DNA from: an uncultured Legionella sp.
GTDB taxonomy: Bacteria > Pseudomonadota > Gammaproteobacteria > Legionellales > Legionellaceae
Length of the DNA stretch: 21,141 nucleotides
Direction: 5' to 3'
Assembly (NCBI GenBank): GCA_903885895.1
Contig: CAISKC010000306.1
Location: 1-21,141 of the forward strand
Positions 6,982-15,161 of this stretch are shown here, one piece after another. How positions within the stretch are numbered: the first letter of the stretch is position 1; each line of letters starts with the position of its first letter. The notes under the pieces were generated by a model. That model saw only the letters and a list, made by a program, of their open reading frames with translations. It did not search any database and was not told the DNA's origin. A program made the translations under genes and the position numbers.

Positions 6982-7971
6982 ATGCTAGGTCGTAGAGAAA
7001 TGGTCAAAGATATTACTGAGATACAAAAAGAGCATGAGCTCTTTCTTATCAACAGCGTTAATATGAATACATCTGAGCAAAAAAAACATGTTGATCTAGC
7101 ACTAGAAAATGTCTTGATGTTGCGCGACCTTACACCAGAAAAATTCAAGGTCACAACTCTGCTACACAATATGTTAAACGATTTCAGTGGTCTATCAAGC
7201 AGAAGCGTTTCCCATATCACCACCGCACGGTTCACCGATAGCTTATACCAGGCAAAAAACAGCCAAGATATCTACTATGTTCCCGCCTTGCTATTTCCTG
7301 GTTATCTGGGCAATACACCTTATTCATTATGTGGTTTAGATCGAAACGCGTCTTATACATTATGTGACCATCTTTATCGCACACTACGTATGTCAGGCGA
7401 AATCTCAGTAAGTGAGATCAGTCGAAATTTCGACTACATCAAAGATACGCTCAAAGCGGGTCTAGACGATCCCATTAGTCCTATCGCGCATCAAAGATAT
7501 CAGGCCTTTGTGGTATTTTTATATCAATGCTTTGATAACATACCAGTGAGTGCTCAGAACCGCCAAAATATCGAAGCAGAGCTTCGGCAATCCGCTGTCT
7601 TCCAACCCTATTTGATCGCAGAGCATAGAAAACGTGCGCAAAGAACAATCGGGCGTGACGCACTGTTCACAGCCATTAACGCCTATCAAACCAACTCTTG
7701 GGTAGGGTGGTTTTGGAATGTTGCACTACGTGGCGTATTTGGCAAACATGAAAGTTACACCGTAGCAGCATTGAAACGACTGTATGCTCAAAATACAACG
7801 GCTACTGATTTTTTAGAACAAGACATCCGTGAATGCTTACAATCAGAACCCAAACATGCTCAACATCGTTTGGCCTTTTTTACACAACCCCAAACAGCCG
7901 TCGCTTATTATGGTACCGACAAACTACTACAGAAAATCGACACTGGATTGACTTGCGGGTTGTCACGATAA
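6982..7971 (+). CDS. Unrecognised 329-residue protein
   Basis: I do not recognise this protein. ATG 6982 is chosen because AGGGGA (6969-6974) lies 7 nt upstream and a strong promoter lies at 6889-6919; an upstream in-frame TTG overlaps the -10 box and can be dismissed. The protein appears soluble and mostly helical. There is no signal peptide and no clear transmembrane helix, though a Trp-rich stretch (SWVGWFWNVALRGVFGK, about residues 239-255) could be membrane-active or a hydrophobic core element. A Cys- and Tyr-containing segment (YSLCGLDRNASYTLCDHLY) lies near the middle. It stands alone, divergent from ygfB, with a palindromic repeat downstream. It begins the plus-strand block of unknown genes. 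In a host-associated bacterium a secreted effector is possible, but nothing in the sequence proves it. Confidence 0.75.
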   Translation: MLGRREMVKDITEIQKEHELFLINSVNMNTSEQKKHVDLALENVLMLRDLTPEKFKVTTLLHNMLNDFSGLSSRSVSHITTARFTDSLYQAKNSQDIYYVPALLFPGYLGNTPYSLCGLDRNASYTLCDHLYRTLRMSGEISVSEISRNFDYIKDTLKAGLDDPISPIAHQRYQAFVVFLYQCFDNIPVSAQNRQNIEAELRQSAVFQPYLIAEHRKRAQRTIGRDALFTAINAYQTNSWVGWFWNVALRGVFGKHESYTVAALKRLYAQNTTATDFLEQDIRECLQSEPKHAQHRLAFFTQPQTAVAYYGTDKLLQKIDTGLTCGLSR

Positions 7972-8042
7972 TTAACCTCAAAAAATTTTGATGACGCTAC
8001 GTATTTAGGAGCATGACATAGTTTACAGGCTCATACTCCGTC

Positions 8043-8123
8043 TTTGCGAGCGTTAGCAAAGCAACCAGTGGCCATTGCAGGTAATGCATTACGGCCACTG
8101 AATTGCCTCACTTCGTTCGCAAA
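8043..8123. repeat. Imperfect palindromic dispersed repeat
   Basis: The 31-nt arms 8043-8073 and 8093-8123 are imperfectly complementary. The best-paired parts are the ends (TTTGCGA against TCGCAAA) and the inner AGTGGCC against GGCCACT. The loop ends in a perfect 12-bp palindrome, GTAATGCATTAC (8081-8092). The arm pattern GCGAGCG...GCAA resembles widespread bacterial palindromic repeats. Positions 8106-8119 are identical to 2480-2493 in the other large palindrome, so the two may be related. It occupies much of the 287-nt gap between the 329- and 778-residue genes; the rest holds only the promoter region near 8189-8218. Confidence 0.8.
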
Positions 8124-8188
8124 AACAACCTCTTTTGTTGCGTTTTAAAAATAACCAAAGTCCCGCGTAACAAGATACCTTTTTTGTG

Positions 8189-8218
8189 TTAGAATTGCGC
8201 ACATCAAATTTATATAAT
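8189..8218 (+). promoter_or_regulatory. Candidate promoter of the 778/222-residue gene pair
   Basis: A perfect TATAAT lies at 8213-8218. A weak -35 (TTAGAA, 8189-8194) is 18 nt upstream. The start site would be near 8225, giving a leader of about 34 nt before ATG 8259. The -10 is convincing; the -35 is not, so an activator or an AT-rich upstream element may be involved. Confidence 0.45.
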
Positions 8219-8258
8219 CAGATCCACAATTTGAAAAGCTACGTAAAAAGAGGACTCT

Positions 8259-10595
8259 ATGCAATATCTTGAGGACATTCTCAGTGCTATCAATGAGAAC
8301 TCAATACCAGATGAATATCTTGATAGACTACAACAATCAATTTTTCGTAGTAGAGCTAACTTTGCTCAAGACGCTACAACTGAAGACGCCTCAATTACCG
8401 GATTCATGCCTCTTTCTGCACAGACAGGAGGTCTTACAGCAGCACTAGAAGCAAATTTTACAGGGCAATTTATTGAACAATACAATACTGATGAAACGAT
8501 GGAGATTACTAGTGCCGCCGTTTCTAGCGACATCATTCAGAAAAAAATAGGTCCCATTAATATTCACATCATGCCCAATGAAACAGAACTGCTTATCCAT
8601 GGTTTAAGTAAAGAAAAATGTAGCGTTTTGTTAAGTCACTACTTCAAAATTTCAGATATAAAACTACGACAAGATACTTCTTTATTGGATGATATTCTTA
8701 ATGGAGAAATAGGAAAACAAGCACCTTTAACGCTTAGTAGTCAGTTAAGATGGGATAATGTCAGTATATTTTTTGATACGGAAAATAGAACTTTGCAATT
8801 TATTTTCCACCTAGTCAAAGTAAGAGCTAATTTAAATAAACGGCAAATGGCGTTCATGCAAAAATTGCGCATTTTTATCGAAGAACAATATAGCACTCAT
8901 GAGCCCGCATTCGTGACTCAAATGTTGATAGGCGACGATATTATTCACTTATCTACGGCAAATGACCCTCTGTCGGCAGCAAGAGAAACCATTATTGCGA
9001 TAGATGCCCACGCAATAGCAACCGTAACCGAAGATGAGTCAAGCATATTGTTAGGTAACATGGTTGCTCAAATCGACCTTGAAGCTGACTTAAAAACCTC
9101 TGACCGAGCAGACGCTGCTTCACCAAGTGCCTCATTAGGACATTCATCCGATTCAGGCACTGCCAAAGGGTCGATTAATATCAAAGATTTTTATGTTAAA
9201 ACCTCCGTTAATACGCAAACCGGTGGATTATCTTTTGCTGTATCAAAATTACGACCAGACACTTATCTTGGGCGTCAGCAAGGAGCGCATATTACTGCTT
9301 ATATCGTGTTTGTCACGGCTATTTTAGAGACCGTAGATGAACAAAGCATCCATGATATCCCCCACTTATTAACAGCGATTGCAAGACAATTTATTCCTGA
9401 AGATGATCGAATTGAGTTAAATCAACGCATAGAAACAACACACACTCTACCAGAGCGCTTTGAAAAAAATTATCGTAAAACATTAACAGCAGAATTAAGA
9501 AACAAATCAGTTGATGAACGAAAGGTACAACAAATTAAAAAAGATATGAAAATAGCACAAGCGGTATATCTTGCGAATTTGATTGATGATTTGTCCAACG
9601 AAGTCTTAAAAGGCATTAATCAGAGTGAGCATGTACTATACTTGCGGCCTGGAAAAAAGGATGCAGCCTCTTTGGGTGCTGAAGGCGCAAAGATTAGAAC
9701 CGCAATGCAAGGTTTACGAGCGATTCAATATGTTATCAATTGGAACTCAGAAACCGAACTTAAAGCAGCATTATTGGAAGAGTTTAAGGAAGGAAATTTG
9801 AGAAGTGGATTAAGAGCATTTCTTAACATCCATCCAAAAACAAAAATATCAAATAAGCGAATTGATAACTTTTTTGAAACATATTTCAATTCAAGCGAAG
9901 AACATACACAAGAAGCACTATCAAGCCGAAAAAGCCGTACTCAAACCAGAAAATTAGGAGAGCAGTCCCTATTTGCACGCACAAATTCTTTGGTAGAATT
10001 ACGTACAGATGGTATTGCAAATTCCACCTTAAAAACTATCAGTAAATTGATGTTTGATTTATTTGATTTTGATTACTATGAATATAAAACGTCCCTTACA
10101 CTCATAGCACTTTATAAAGCCATTAAGGAAAAACAGGACGAAGGCATTACTGATGGCGTTATATGTGAAAAAATTATGGCTGAATTAGCTGAGTTAGAGA
10201 ATAAACCGGCTCAAACAGTTCTGAAAATGTTTCAGAAAACTAATCTATCTCATAGCAGCTGTACAGAGGTTAGCGAATTAATGAGCGATTTATCAGGAAT
10301 TGGCATTGATATTGATGTCATACTGGATAAAGTAGAACAGAGAACAACTAACAACGCAACCGAGGTAATATTACAACATCTACGAATTGTGATGCAATTT
10401 GCATTTCCAAGACTGCATACTTTACCAGAAAATTCTAAACGCTATATTTTTGAAGAATTTATAATACTTGTTCAAACCGAAATGCATTGGGAAACTCCTT
10501 CCCTATCCTTACCCTATGAAGAATTGGAAAGTGAGTTGAGCACATCCAATCAATCATCCGCTAAATTAGGTTTTGGGAGTCATCATGACGCGTAA
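8259..10595 (+). CDS. Unrecognised 778-residue protein
   Basis: I do not recognise this protein. ATG 8259 has AGAGGA (8249-8254) 4 nt upstream. It looks cytosolic or non-classically secreted: no signal peptide and no clear transmembrane helix. The N-terminal 280 residues are mixed alpha/beta. A low-complexity Ser/Ala/Asp linker (about 280-303) leads to a segment with TQTGGL (320-324) and LGRQQGAHITAY (337-348). The C-terminal half is strongly helical and Lys/Glu-rich (about 400-545 and 590-740). A second QTGGL occurs at 55-59. The tail YEELESELSTSNQSSAKLGF is acidic then polar, like the C-terminal signals of some type IV-secreted effectors; this is suggestive only. Base composition is visibly AT-richer than in parC or pepN. 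It overlaps the next gene by 11 nt, so the two products are probably made together. Confidence 0.8.
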   Translation: MQYLEDILSAINENSIPDEYLDRLQQSIFRSRANFAQDATTEDASITGFMPLSAQTGGLTAALEANFTGQFIEQYNTDETMEITSAAVSSDIIQKKIGPINIHIMPNETELLIHGLSKEKCSVLLSHYFKISDIKLRQDTSLLDDILNGEIGKQAPLTLSSQLRWDNVSIFFDTENRTLQFIFHLVKVRANLNKRQMAFMQKLRIFIEEQYSTHEPAFVTQMLIGDDIIHLSTANDPLSAARETIIAIDAHAIATVTEDESSILLGNMVAQIDLEADLKTSDRADAASPSASLGHSSDSGTAKGSINIKDFYVKTSVNTQTGGLSFAVSKLRPDTYLGRQQGAHITAYIVFVTAILETVDEQSIHDIPHLLTAIARQFIPEDDRIELNQRIETTHTLPERFEKNYRKTLTAELRNKSVDERKVQQIKKDMKIAQAVYLANLIDDLSNEVLKGINQSEHVLYLRPGKKDAASLGAEGAKIRTAMQGLRAIQYVINWNSETELKAALLEEFKEGNLRSGLRAFLNIHPKTKISNKRIDNFFETYFNSSEEHTQEALSSRKSRTQTRKLGEQSLFARTNSLVELRTDGIANSTLKTISKLMFDLFDFDYYEYKTSLTLIALYKAIKEKQDEGITDGVICEKIMAELAELENKPAQTVLKMFQKTNLSHSSCTEVSELMSDLSGIGIDIDVILDKVEQRTTNNATEVILQHLRIVMQFAFPRLHTLPENSKRYIFEEFIILVQTEMHWETPSLSLPYEELESELSTSNQSSAKLGFGSHHDA

Positions 10596-11253
10596 AAAAA
10601 TTGAATATGTATCTTGTGACCGTGCAGGAATAGAATACAGCGATTTCGAAAAACACGGTTTTTACGCTATAGAGGCCCGCGTAAGCGAAAGATATAAAGC
10701 ACATTTACCTGCAAACATTCTTCATCAAGTCGCTACTTCTGCAAACGCAAGTTTAGTGATAGCGTTATACCTCGAGAGCGCAGTTCATAGAGACCATCCA
10801 AGCTATGAACATCAATTATTAATGTTACACGACTTTAAACAACTGCTTGAAAATAAAAAGGAACCCAGATATTTTGGTTCTGGAAAAAAATATCAAAATT
10901 GTTATGAAAATATCTGTGCACTTCTCGAAGAGCGTAAAAATTATGAGAAAACCCATGTGATAAGTGCTGCTTTCTACAAAGCCACACCCAGAATAGGCAA
11001 GGAGAATTTTCCAGTAGCTCATACTGAAGAATTTTTAGAATATACCGAGATCATCACCCGCGAAATGATTGAGGCCATAACGAATATGGTATTAAATCAA
11101 ATTTATAGGTTTTTCCCCAGTAGAGGGCCTAGCTATTACCAGGCATTAACCATAAGAGATGCTCAAGAAACGGTGCATGATTTTGCGAGTGTCGATGACC
11201 TAGGAGATAGCGCCGAAAATGAACAAGAGACAAGACGCATTACGTTTGCATAA
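10585..11253 (+). CDS. Unrecognised 222-residue protein, coupled to the 778-residue gene
   Basis: I do not recognise this protein. ATG 10585 is chosen because GGGAG (10575-10579) lies 5 nt upstream. The reading frame overlaps the previous gene by 11 nt, a sign of translational coupling and likely functional linkage. The sequence looks soluble and helical with no signal peptide. Notable segments are HLPANILHQVATSANASLVI (about 48-67), a Tyr/Lys-rich middle (about 96-125), and TREMIEAITNMVLNQIYRFF (about 157-176). The C-terminus is acidic (VDDLGDSAENEQETRR), resembling the acidic tail of its upstream partner. It could be a partner, chaperone, immunity protein or second effector; the sequence alone does not decide. 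The gene ends 40 nt before the convergent parC stop, with no clear terminator between. Confidence 0.75.
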   Translation: MTRKKIEYVSCDRAGIEYSDFEKHGFYAIEARVSERYKAHLPANILHQVATSANASLVIALYLESAVHRDHPSYEHQLLMLHDFKQLLENKKEPRYFGSGKKYQNCYENICALLEERKNYEKTHVISAAFYKATPRIGKENFPVAHTEEFLEYTEIITREMIEAITNMVLNQIYRFFPSRGPSYYQALTIRDAQETVHDFASVDDLGDSAENEQETRRITFA

Positions 11254-11292
11254 AGGTCTGCAAATCAAATAGCATTATCAACAACAGATTCA

Positions 11293-13530
11293 TCAACACA
11301 CTATCATCGACGTCACCGATTGCAACCCTCTTGGTAATCGGGCCCCACGAGTGCCGCGCTTGCCTTGATAATGCTCTAAATCAGCGCGTTTCAAGGTAAA
11401 TTGACGTTTACCTGCAAAGATTGTGATACCTTGTTGCGCGGCGCCTAAGATTTGTACGTCTAACAAATATTCTTCACGACTGACGACCTTCGCACCCGGA
11501 ATTTGCATTAATTTATTACCTTTACCTCTTTGTAATTGGGGTAATTCTACCAGAGGAAATACCAATAAACGGCCAGTATTGGTCACACACACTACGGATT
11601 CACTAGGATCTCCGGTGCTGCCATGGCGAGGCGGCAACATGTTACTGCCGGCCGGTAATTTCAAACAAGCTTTGCCATTGCGATTTTTGACATACAAAGC
11701 CTGCATGGGCACCATAAAACCATAACCCGCATCTGACACCAACAAGACTTGCTCGTCTGAATCACCACACGTCAATGCTACAAAAGAATCGCCTTCTGCC
11801 GGATTGAGTTTACCCGTCAATGGCTCGCCTTGCCCGCGCGCGGAAGGCAGCGTATGCCCCAATAATGAGTATACTTTTCCTTGGCTATCCCAAAACACAA
11901 TTTGCTGATTGGAGCGCGCATTGGTCTGAGCCAAAAATTCATCGCCCGCTTTATACACCAACGCTTTCCCATCTACATCAAACCCTTTGGCAGCACGAAC
12001 CCAGCCTTGATGCGACAAAATAACGGTAATCGGTTCATTGGGCAGAATATCTTCTTCTTTTAACGCACAAGCATCTTGCCGTACAATTAAGGGAGACATC
12101 CGTGGATCACCATAGCGCTCTTTATCAGCAACAATTTCTTTTTTTACCAAAGCACGTAAGCGTTTATCATCTCCCAAAATCCCTTGCAATTCATCGCGTT
12201 CGCTTAACAACTCCGCATGATCAGCCCGCAACTGCATTTCTTCCAATTTAGCCAAATGCCGCAATTTCATATCCAAAATAGCATCTGCTTGTCGATCGCT
12301 TAAACCAAAGCGCTCCATCAAAACTGGCTTGGGTACTTCAGACTCACGAATAATGGCAATCACTTCATCCAAATTCAAATAAGCGATCAATAAACCTTCG
12401 ACAATATGTAAGCGATCTAATATTTTATCTAATTGAAATTGTGTACGTCTACGTACTGTAGTCAATCGATAATGCAACCATTCATTGAGAATCGTTAACA
12501 ACGGTTTGACACTCGGCTTACCATCTAAACCAATCAAATTAAAATTAACACGGTAAGAACGTTCTAAATCAGTGGTCGCAAATAAATGTGACATCAAACC
12601 TTCAATATCCACACGAGAAGAACGTGGCATGATCACCAAACGCGTCGGATTCTCATGATCGGACTCATCGCGTAAATCTTCAACCATCGGTAATTTTTTT
12701 TGTTGCATTTGCATCGCAATTTGCTCAATGATCTTAGCCCCAGAGACTTGGTAGGGAAGCGCCGTGATCACAATATTGTGCTGTTCTTGAGTATACACCG
12801 CACGCATTTTGACTGACCCCAAACCCGTGCTGTACATCTGAGCCAGCGCAGTAGGAGCCGTTATAATCTCTGCGGCCGTTGGAAAATCAGGACCTTTAAT
12901 GTACTGCAATATATCGGCCAATTGCGCTTTAGGATGATCCAACAAATGCAAACACGCATCGGCCACTTCCGTCAAATTATGCGGCAGAATGTCAGACGCC
13001 ATCCCCACTGCAATACCCGTGGCTCCATTCAATAGCACGTTAGGAAGACGCGCCGGTAACAAAGAGGGCTCTAGCAATGTCGCATCAAAATTATCTACCC
13101 AGTCTGACGTACCTTGCTGTAATTCCGCTAACAATAAATCCGCATAAGGAGACAAACGTGCTTCGGTATAACGCATAGCAGCAAAAGATTTCGGATCGTC
13201 GGGCGAACCCCAGTTGCCTTGACCATCGACCAAAGGATAGCGATAAGAAAAGGGTTGCGCCATTAACACCATGGCTTCATAACAGGCGGTGTCACCATGC
13301 GGATGAAATTTACCTAACACATCCCCGACTGTCCGAGCTGATTTTTTATATTTAGCGGTTGCCTTCAGGCCTAATTCAGACATAGCGTAAACAATACGCC
13401 GCTGCACCGGTTTAAATCCGTCGGCAATATGAGGTAAAGCACGATCCAAAATGACGTACATTGCATAATCAAGGTACGCTTGCTCGGCGAATTCTGTTAA
13501 CGGTTTACGTTCTGTTGCTGCATGGCTCAA
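11293..13530 (-). CDS. parC: DNA topoisomerase IV subunit A
   Basis: The cleavage/rejoining subunit of topoisomerase IV, which decatenates daughter chromosomes with ParE. The N-terminal winged-helix/tower region is highly conserved: PVQRRIVYAMSELGL, KFHPHGDTACYEAM and AAMRYTEARLS with catalytic Tyr121. The C-terminal beta-pinwheel has LPSARGQGEPLTGKL, which marks ParC. Length is 745 residues, as in E. coli. The quinolone-determining positions are Thr81 (E. coli Ser80) and Glu85 (E. coli Glu84). The start is TTG at 13530: GGAG (13540-13537) is 6 nt upstream, an in-frame stop lies two codons upstream, and the next Met is inside the conserved core. parE is not in this window. The gene converges with the unknown pair that ends at 11253. 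Confidence 0.97.
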   Translation of the reverse strand: MSHAATERKPLTEFAEQAYLDYAMYVILDRALPHIADGFKPVQRRIVYAMSELGLKATAKYKKSARTVGDVLGKFHPHGDTACYEAMVLMAQPFSYRYPLVDGQGNWGSPDDPKSFAAMRYTEARLSPYADLLLAELQQGTSDWVDNFDATLLEPSLLPARLPNVLLNGATGIAVGMASDILPHNLTEVADACLHLLDHPKAQLADILQYIKGPDFPTAAEIITAPTALAQMYSTGLGSVKMRAVYTQEQHNIVITALPYQVSGAKIIEQIAMQMQQKKLPMVEDLRDESDHENPTRLVIMPRSSRVDIEGLMSHLFATTDLERSYRVNFNLIGLDGKPSVKPLLTILNEWLHYRLTTVRRRTQFQLDKILDRLHIVEGLLIAYLNLDEVIAIIRESEVPKPVLMERFGLSDRQADAILDMKLRHLAKLEEMQLRADHAELLSERDELQGILGDDKRLRALVKKEIVADKERYGDPRMSPLIVRQDACALKEEDILPNEPITVILSHQGWVRAAKGFDVDGKALVYKAGDEFLAQTNARSNQQIVFWDSQGKVYSLLGHTLPSARGQGEPLTGKLNPAEGDSFVALTCGDSDEQVLLVSDAGYGFMVPMQALYVKNRNGKACLKLPAGSNMLPPRHGSTGDPSESVVCVTNTGRLLVFPLVELPQLQRGKGNKLMQIPGAKVVSREEYLLDVQILGAAQQGITIFAGKRQFTLKRADLEHYQGKRGTRGARLPRGLQSVTSMIVC

Positions 13531-13536
13531 TTCTTA

Positions 13537-13540
13537 CTCC
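13537..13540 (-). promoter_or_regulatory. Ribosome-binding site fixing the parC TTG start
   Basis: GGAG on the minus strand lies 6 nt before the TTG codon at 13530-13528. Because TAA occupies 13536-13534 in the same frame, no upstream start is possible, so this site decides the unusual initiation codon. Confidence 0.85.
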
Positions 13541-13599
13541 AACCTCATTAATCAAAACAAACTGCCAGGTTTACAACCAATTTGTTAATTGTGAATAGT

Positions 13600-13628
13600 T
13601 TTATATCAAATCCTTACCACCCAACCAA
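13600..13628 (-). promoter_or_regulatory. Candidate parC promoter
   Basis: On the minus strand TTGGTT (13628-13623) and TATAAA (13605-13600) are 17 nt apart. Transcription would start near 13593, giving a leader of about 62 nt. The -10 is good and the -35 weak. A 7-bp inverted repeat, ACTCATT (13640-13646) with AATGAGT (13653-13659), lies just upstream and could be a regulator site. Confidence 0.35.
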
Positions 13629-13695
13629 CCCATTGCGTAACTCATTGATTTAAATGAGTAAATTTAAAAATTGTTAATAAAATATCCAGGAAGCC

Positions 13696-13716
13696 TGTGG
13701 ATAAGTTTGTGAATAA
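13696..13716. promoter_or_regulatory. Two direct DnaA boxes beside an AT-rich stretch
   Basis: TGTGGATAA (13696-13704) and TGTGAATAA (13708-13716) are the complements of TTATCCACA and TTATTCACA. Both match the DnaA-box consensus TTATNCACA. They are in the same orientation, 12 bp apart start to start. An AT-rich stretch (about 13646-13687) adjoins them, and a near-match, TGTGAATAG, lies at 13590-13598. They sit between the transporter stop and parC. Possible roles are DnaA control of parC, DnaA titration or part of an origin; none of the usual origin neighbours is visible. Confidence 0.55.
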
Positions 13717-13721
13717 CAACT

Positions 13722-15161
13722 TTATTTAGTGTTCATCCACCGCATCAAAAGGGGCGCCAACACACTCATTACAAGGGCTGAAGCAAACGTCGCCACCCCA
13801 ATTTGCAAGAAAACGTGGGTATAAACTGACAACGATTCTACTCCCGGTAACATGCCTTTCGGTAAAGCCGTCAACGACGCTACTGCCGCTCCAGTAAACC
13901 CTGCGATAGAAGAGGTCAGAAACCACACCCCCATCACAAATCCCATAATTTTTGGTGACACCAATTCCGCTACCATCGCGACACCCAGAGCAGACACCAA
14001 TAACTCGCCCAATGCTTGAAATAAATAGCTAGCTACTAACCACCAGGGCGACACCATGGCCTGATCATCTGCAAAAAAACGCGTCAAATATAAGATCAGA
14101 AAACTGATGCTACAACATACCATACCAACCGCAAATTTATAAGGAATTGCGAAGGATAATTTACGTTGATTTAGAGAAGTATACCACCATGCCAGCACAG
14201 GACTTAAAGTAATGATCCAAAAAGGATTCAATACTTGAAAACTCTGCGGATCCAAATGAATGCCCAATAACGTAGAATAAACATGATTTACTGCAAACAC
14301 ATTAATAGAAGTAGGCATTTGATGATACAAGGTAAAAAACACAACCGCTTCTAACATCAAAACAAACGCCAGTATCAACCTTACCCGTTCTTTTTTAGTC
14401 GCTTGCTGCATACACCAAAAATAAATTAAAACAAAAATACCGGTAATCATTAAAATAATTTTGCGTGCCATCACAGGATGAGCCAATAAATAAGTGCTTA
14501 AGGCAATAAAAGCAACCATACCACCTAGAAAAATCGCCCACCACCATCCCGATAACCGACGTTGATCAGACATGGTTTTAATCGGTGCAATCACCGGGTA
14601 TTGCACAACATAGTTCAACAATCCCAATAACATGCCAAGCGCTGCGATCCAATAAGCATAAGCATAACCATAATGACTGGAAACATACGGACCAATCAAT
14701 AAAGAGCCCAAGGCACCAATATTGATCGCCATATAATATAATGTAAACCCTGACTGTAATGTATCAGACCCTCTGGGATAACATCGCGCCAGCAACACCC
14801 CTGGATTAGACTTAAATAAAGCTGCCCCGACACAAATAAATGCCAACGAGAGGTATAACAAATGATCGTCCTGTAATGCTAACAGAGCATACCCCATCAT
14901 AAGGACTAATAAACCCACAACAATTGCCCGCTTAGTCCCCAATAATTTATCGCCTAAATAGCCTCCTAACGGCACCATACCATAAATTAATGCAAAAAAT
15001 GTCCCAAACGTTGCATAGGCATGTTGCTGCGAAAACCCGATAGAGCGCACAAAATACAAGACTAAAATCCCTTGTACGGTATAAAAACCAAAGCGCTCCC
15101 AGATTTCCAGCATAAAAATCACAAAAAATGGGCGTGGCTGACGACGTAATAGAGCAATCAT
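13722..15161 (-). CDS. POT/PTR family proton-coupled oligopeptide transporter
   Basis: Inner-membrane major facilitator of the proton-dependent oligopeptide transporter family, importing di- and tripeptides. The signature E19-I-W-E22-R23-F-G-F-Y on the first helix matches the family ExxER motif for proton coupling. GGYLGDKLLGTKR is the conserved loop between helices 2 and 3, and FTLYYMAINIGALGS is the helix 4-5 PTR signature. The many hydrophobic segments across 479 residues fit the 12-14 helices usual for bacterial members. ATG 15161 overlaps the gstA stop as ATGA, with GGGGA about 7 nt upstream, so it is coupled to the GST gene. Peptide uptake suits a bacterium that feeds on host peptides, but the substrate range cannot be read from sequence. 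Confidence 0.93.
   Translation of the reverse strand: MIALLRRQPRPFFVIFMLEIWERFGFYTVQGILVLYFVRSIGFSQQHAYATFGTFFALIYGMVPLGGYLGDKLLGTKRAIVVGLLVLMMGYALLALQDDHLLYLSLAFICVGAALFKSNPGVLLARCYPRGSDTLQSGFTLYYMAINIGALGSLLIGPYVSSHYGYAYAYWIAALGMLLGLLNYVVQYPVIAPIKTMSDQRRLSGWWWAIFLGGMVAFIALSTYLLAHPVMARKIILMITGIFVLIYFWCMQQATKKERVRLILAFVLMLEAVVFFTLYHQMPTSINVFAVNHVYSTLLGIHLDPQSFQVLNPFWIITLSPVLAWWYTSLNQRKLSFAIPYKFAVGMVCCSISFLILYLTRFFADDQAMVSPWWLVASYLFQALGELLVSALGVAMVAELVSPKIMGFVMGVWFLTSSIAGFTGAAVASLTALPKGMLPGVESLSVYTHVFLQIGVATFASALVMSVLAPLLMRWMNTK

Noticed and set aside
13270..13300. ParC Thr81 as a quinolone-resistance mutation
   Set aside because: Ser and Thr both occur naturally at this position across bacteria, and the Glu four residues later is intact; the sequence alone cannot support a resistance call.
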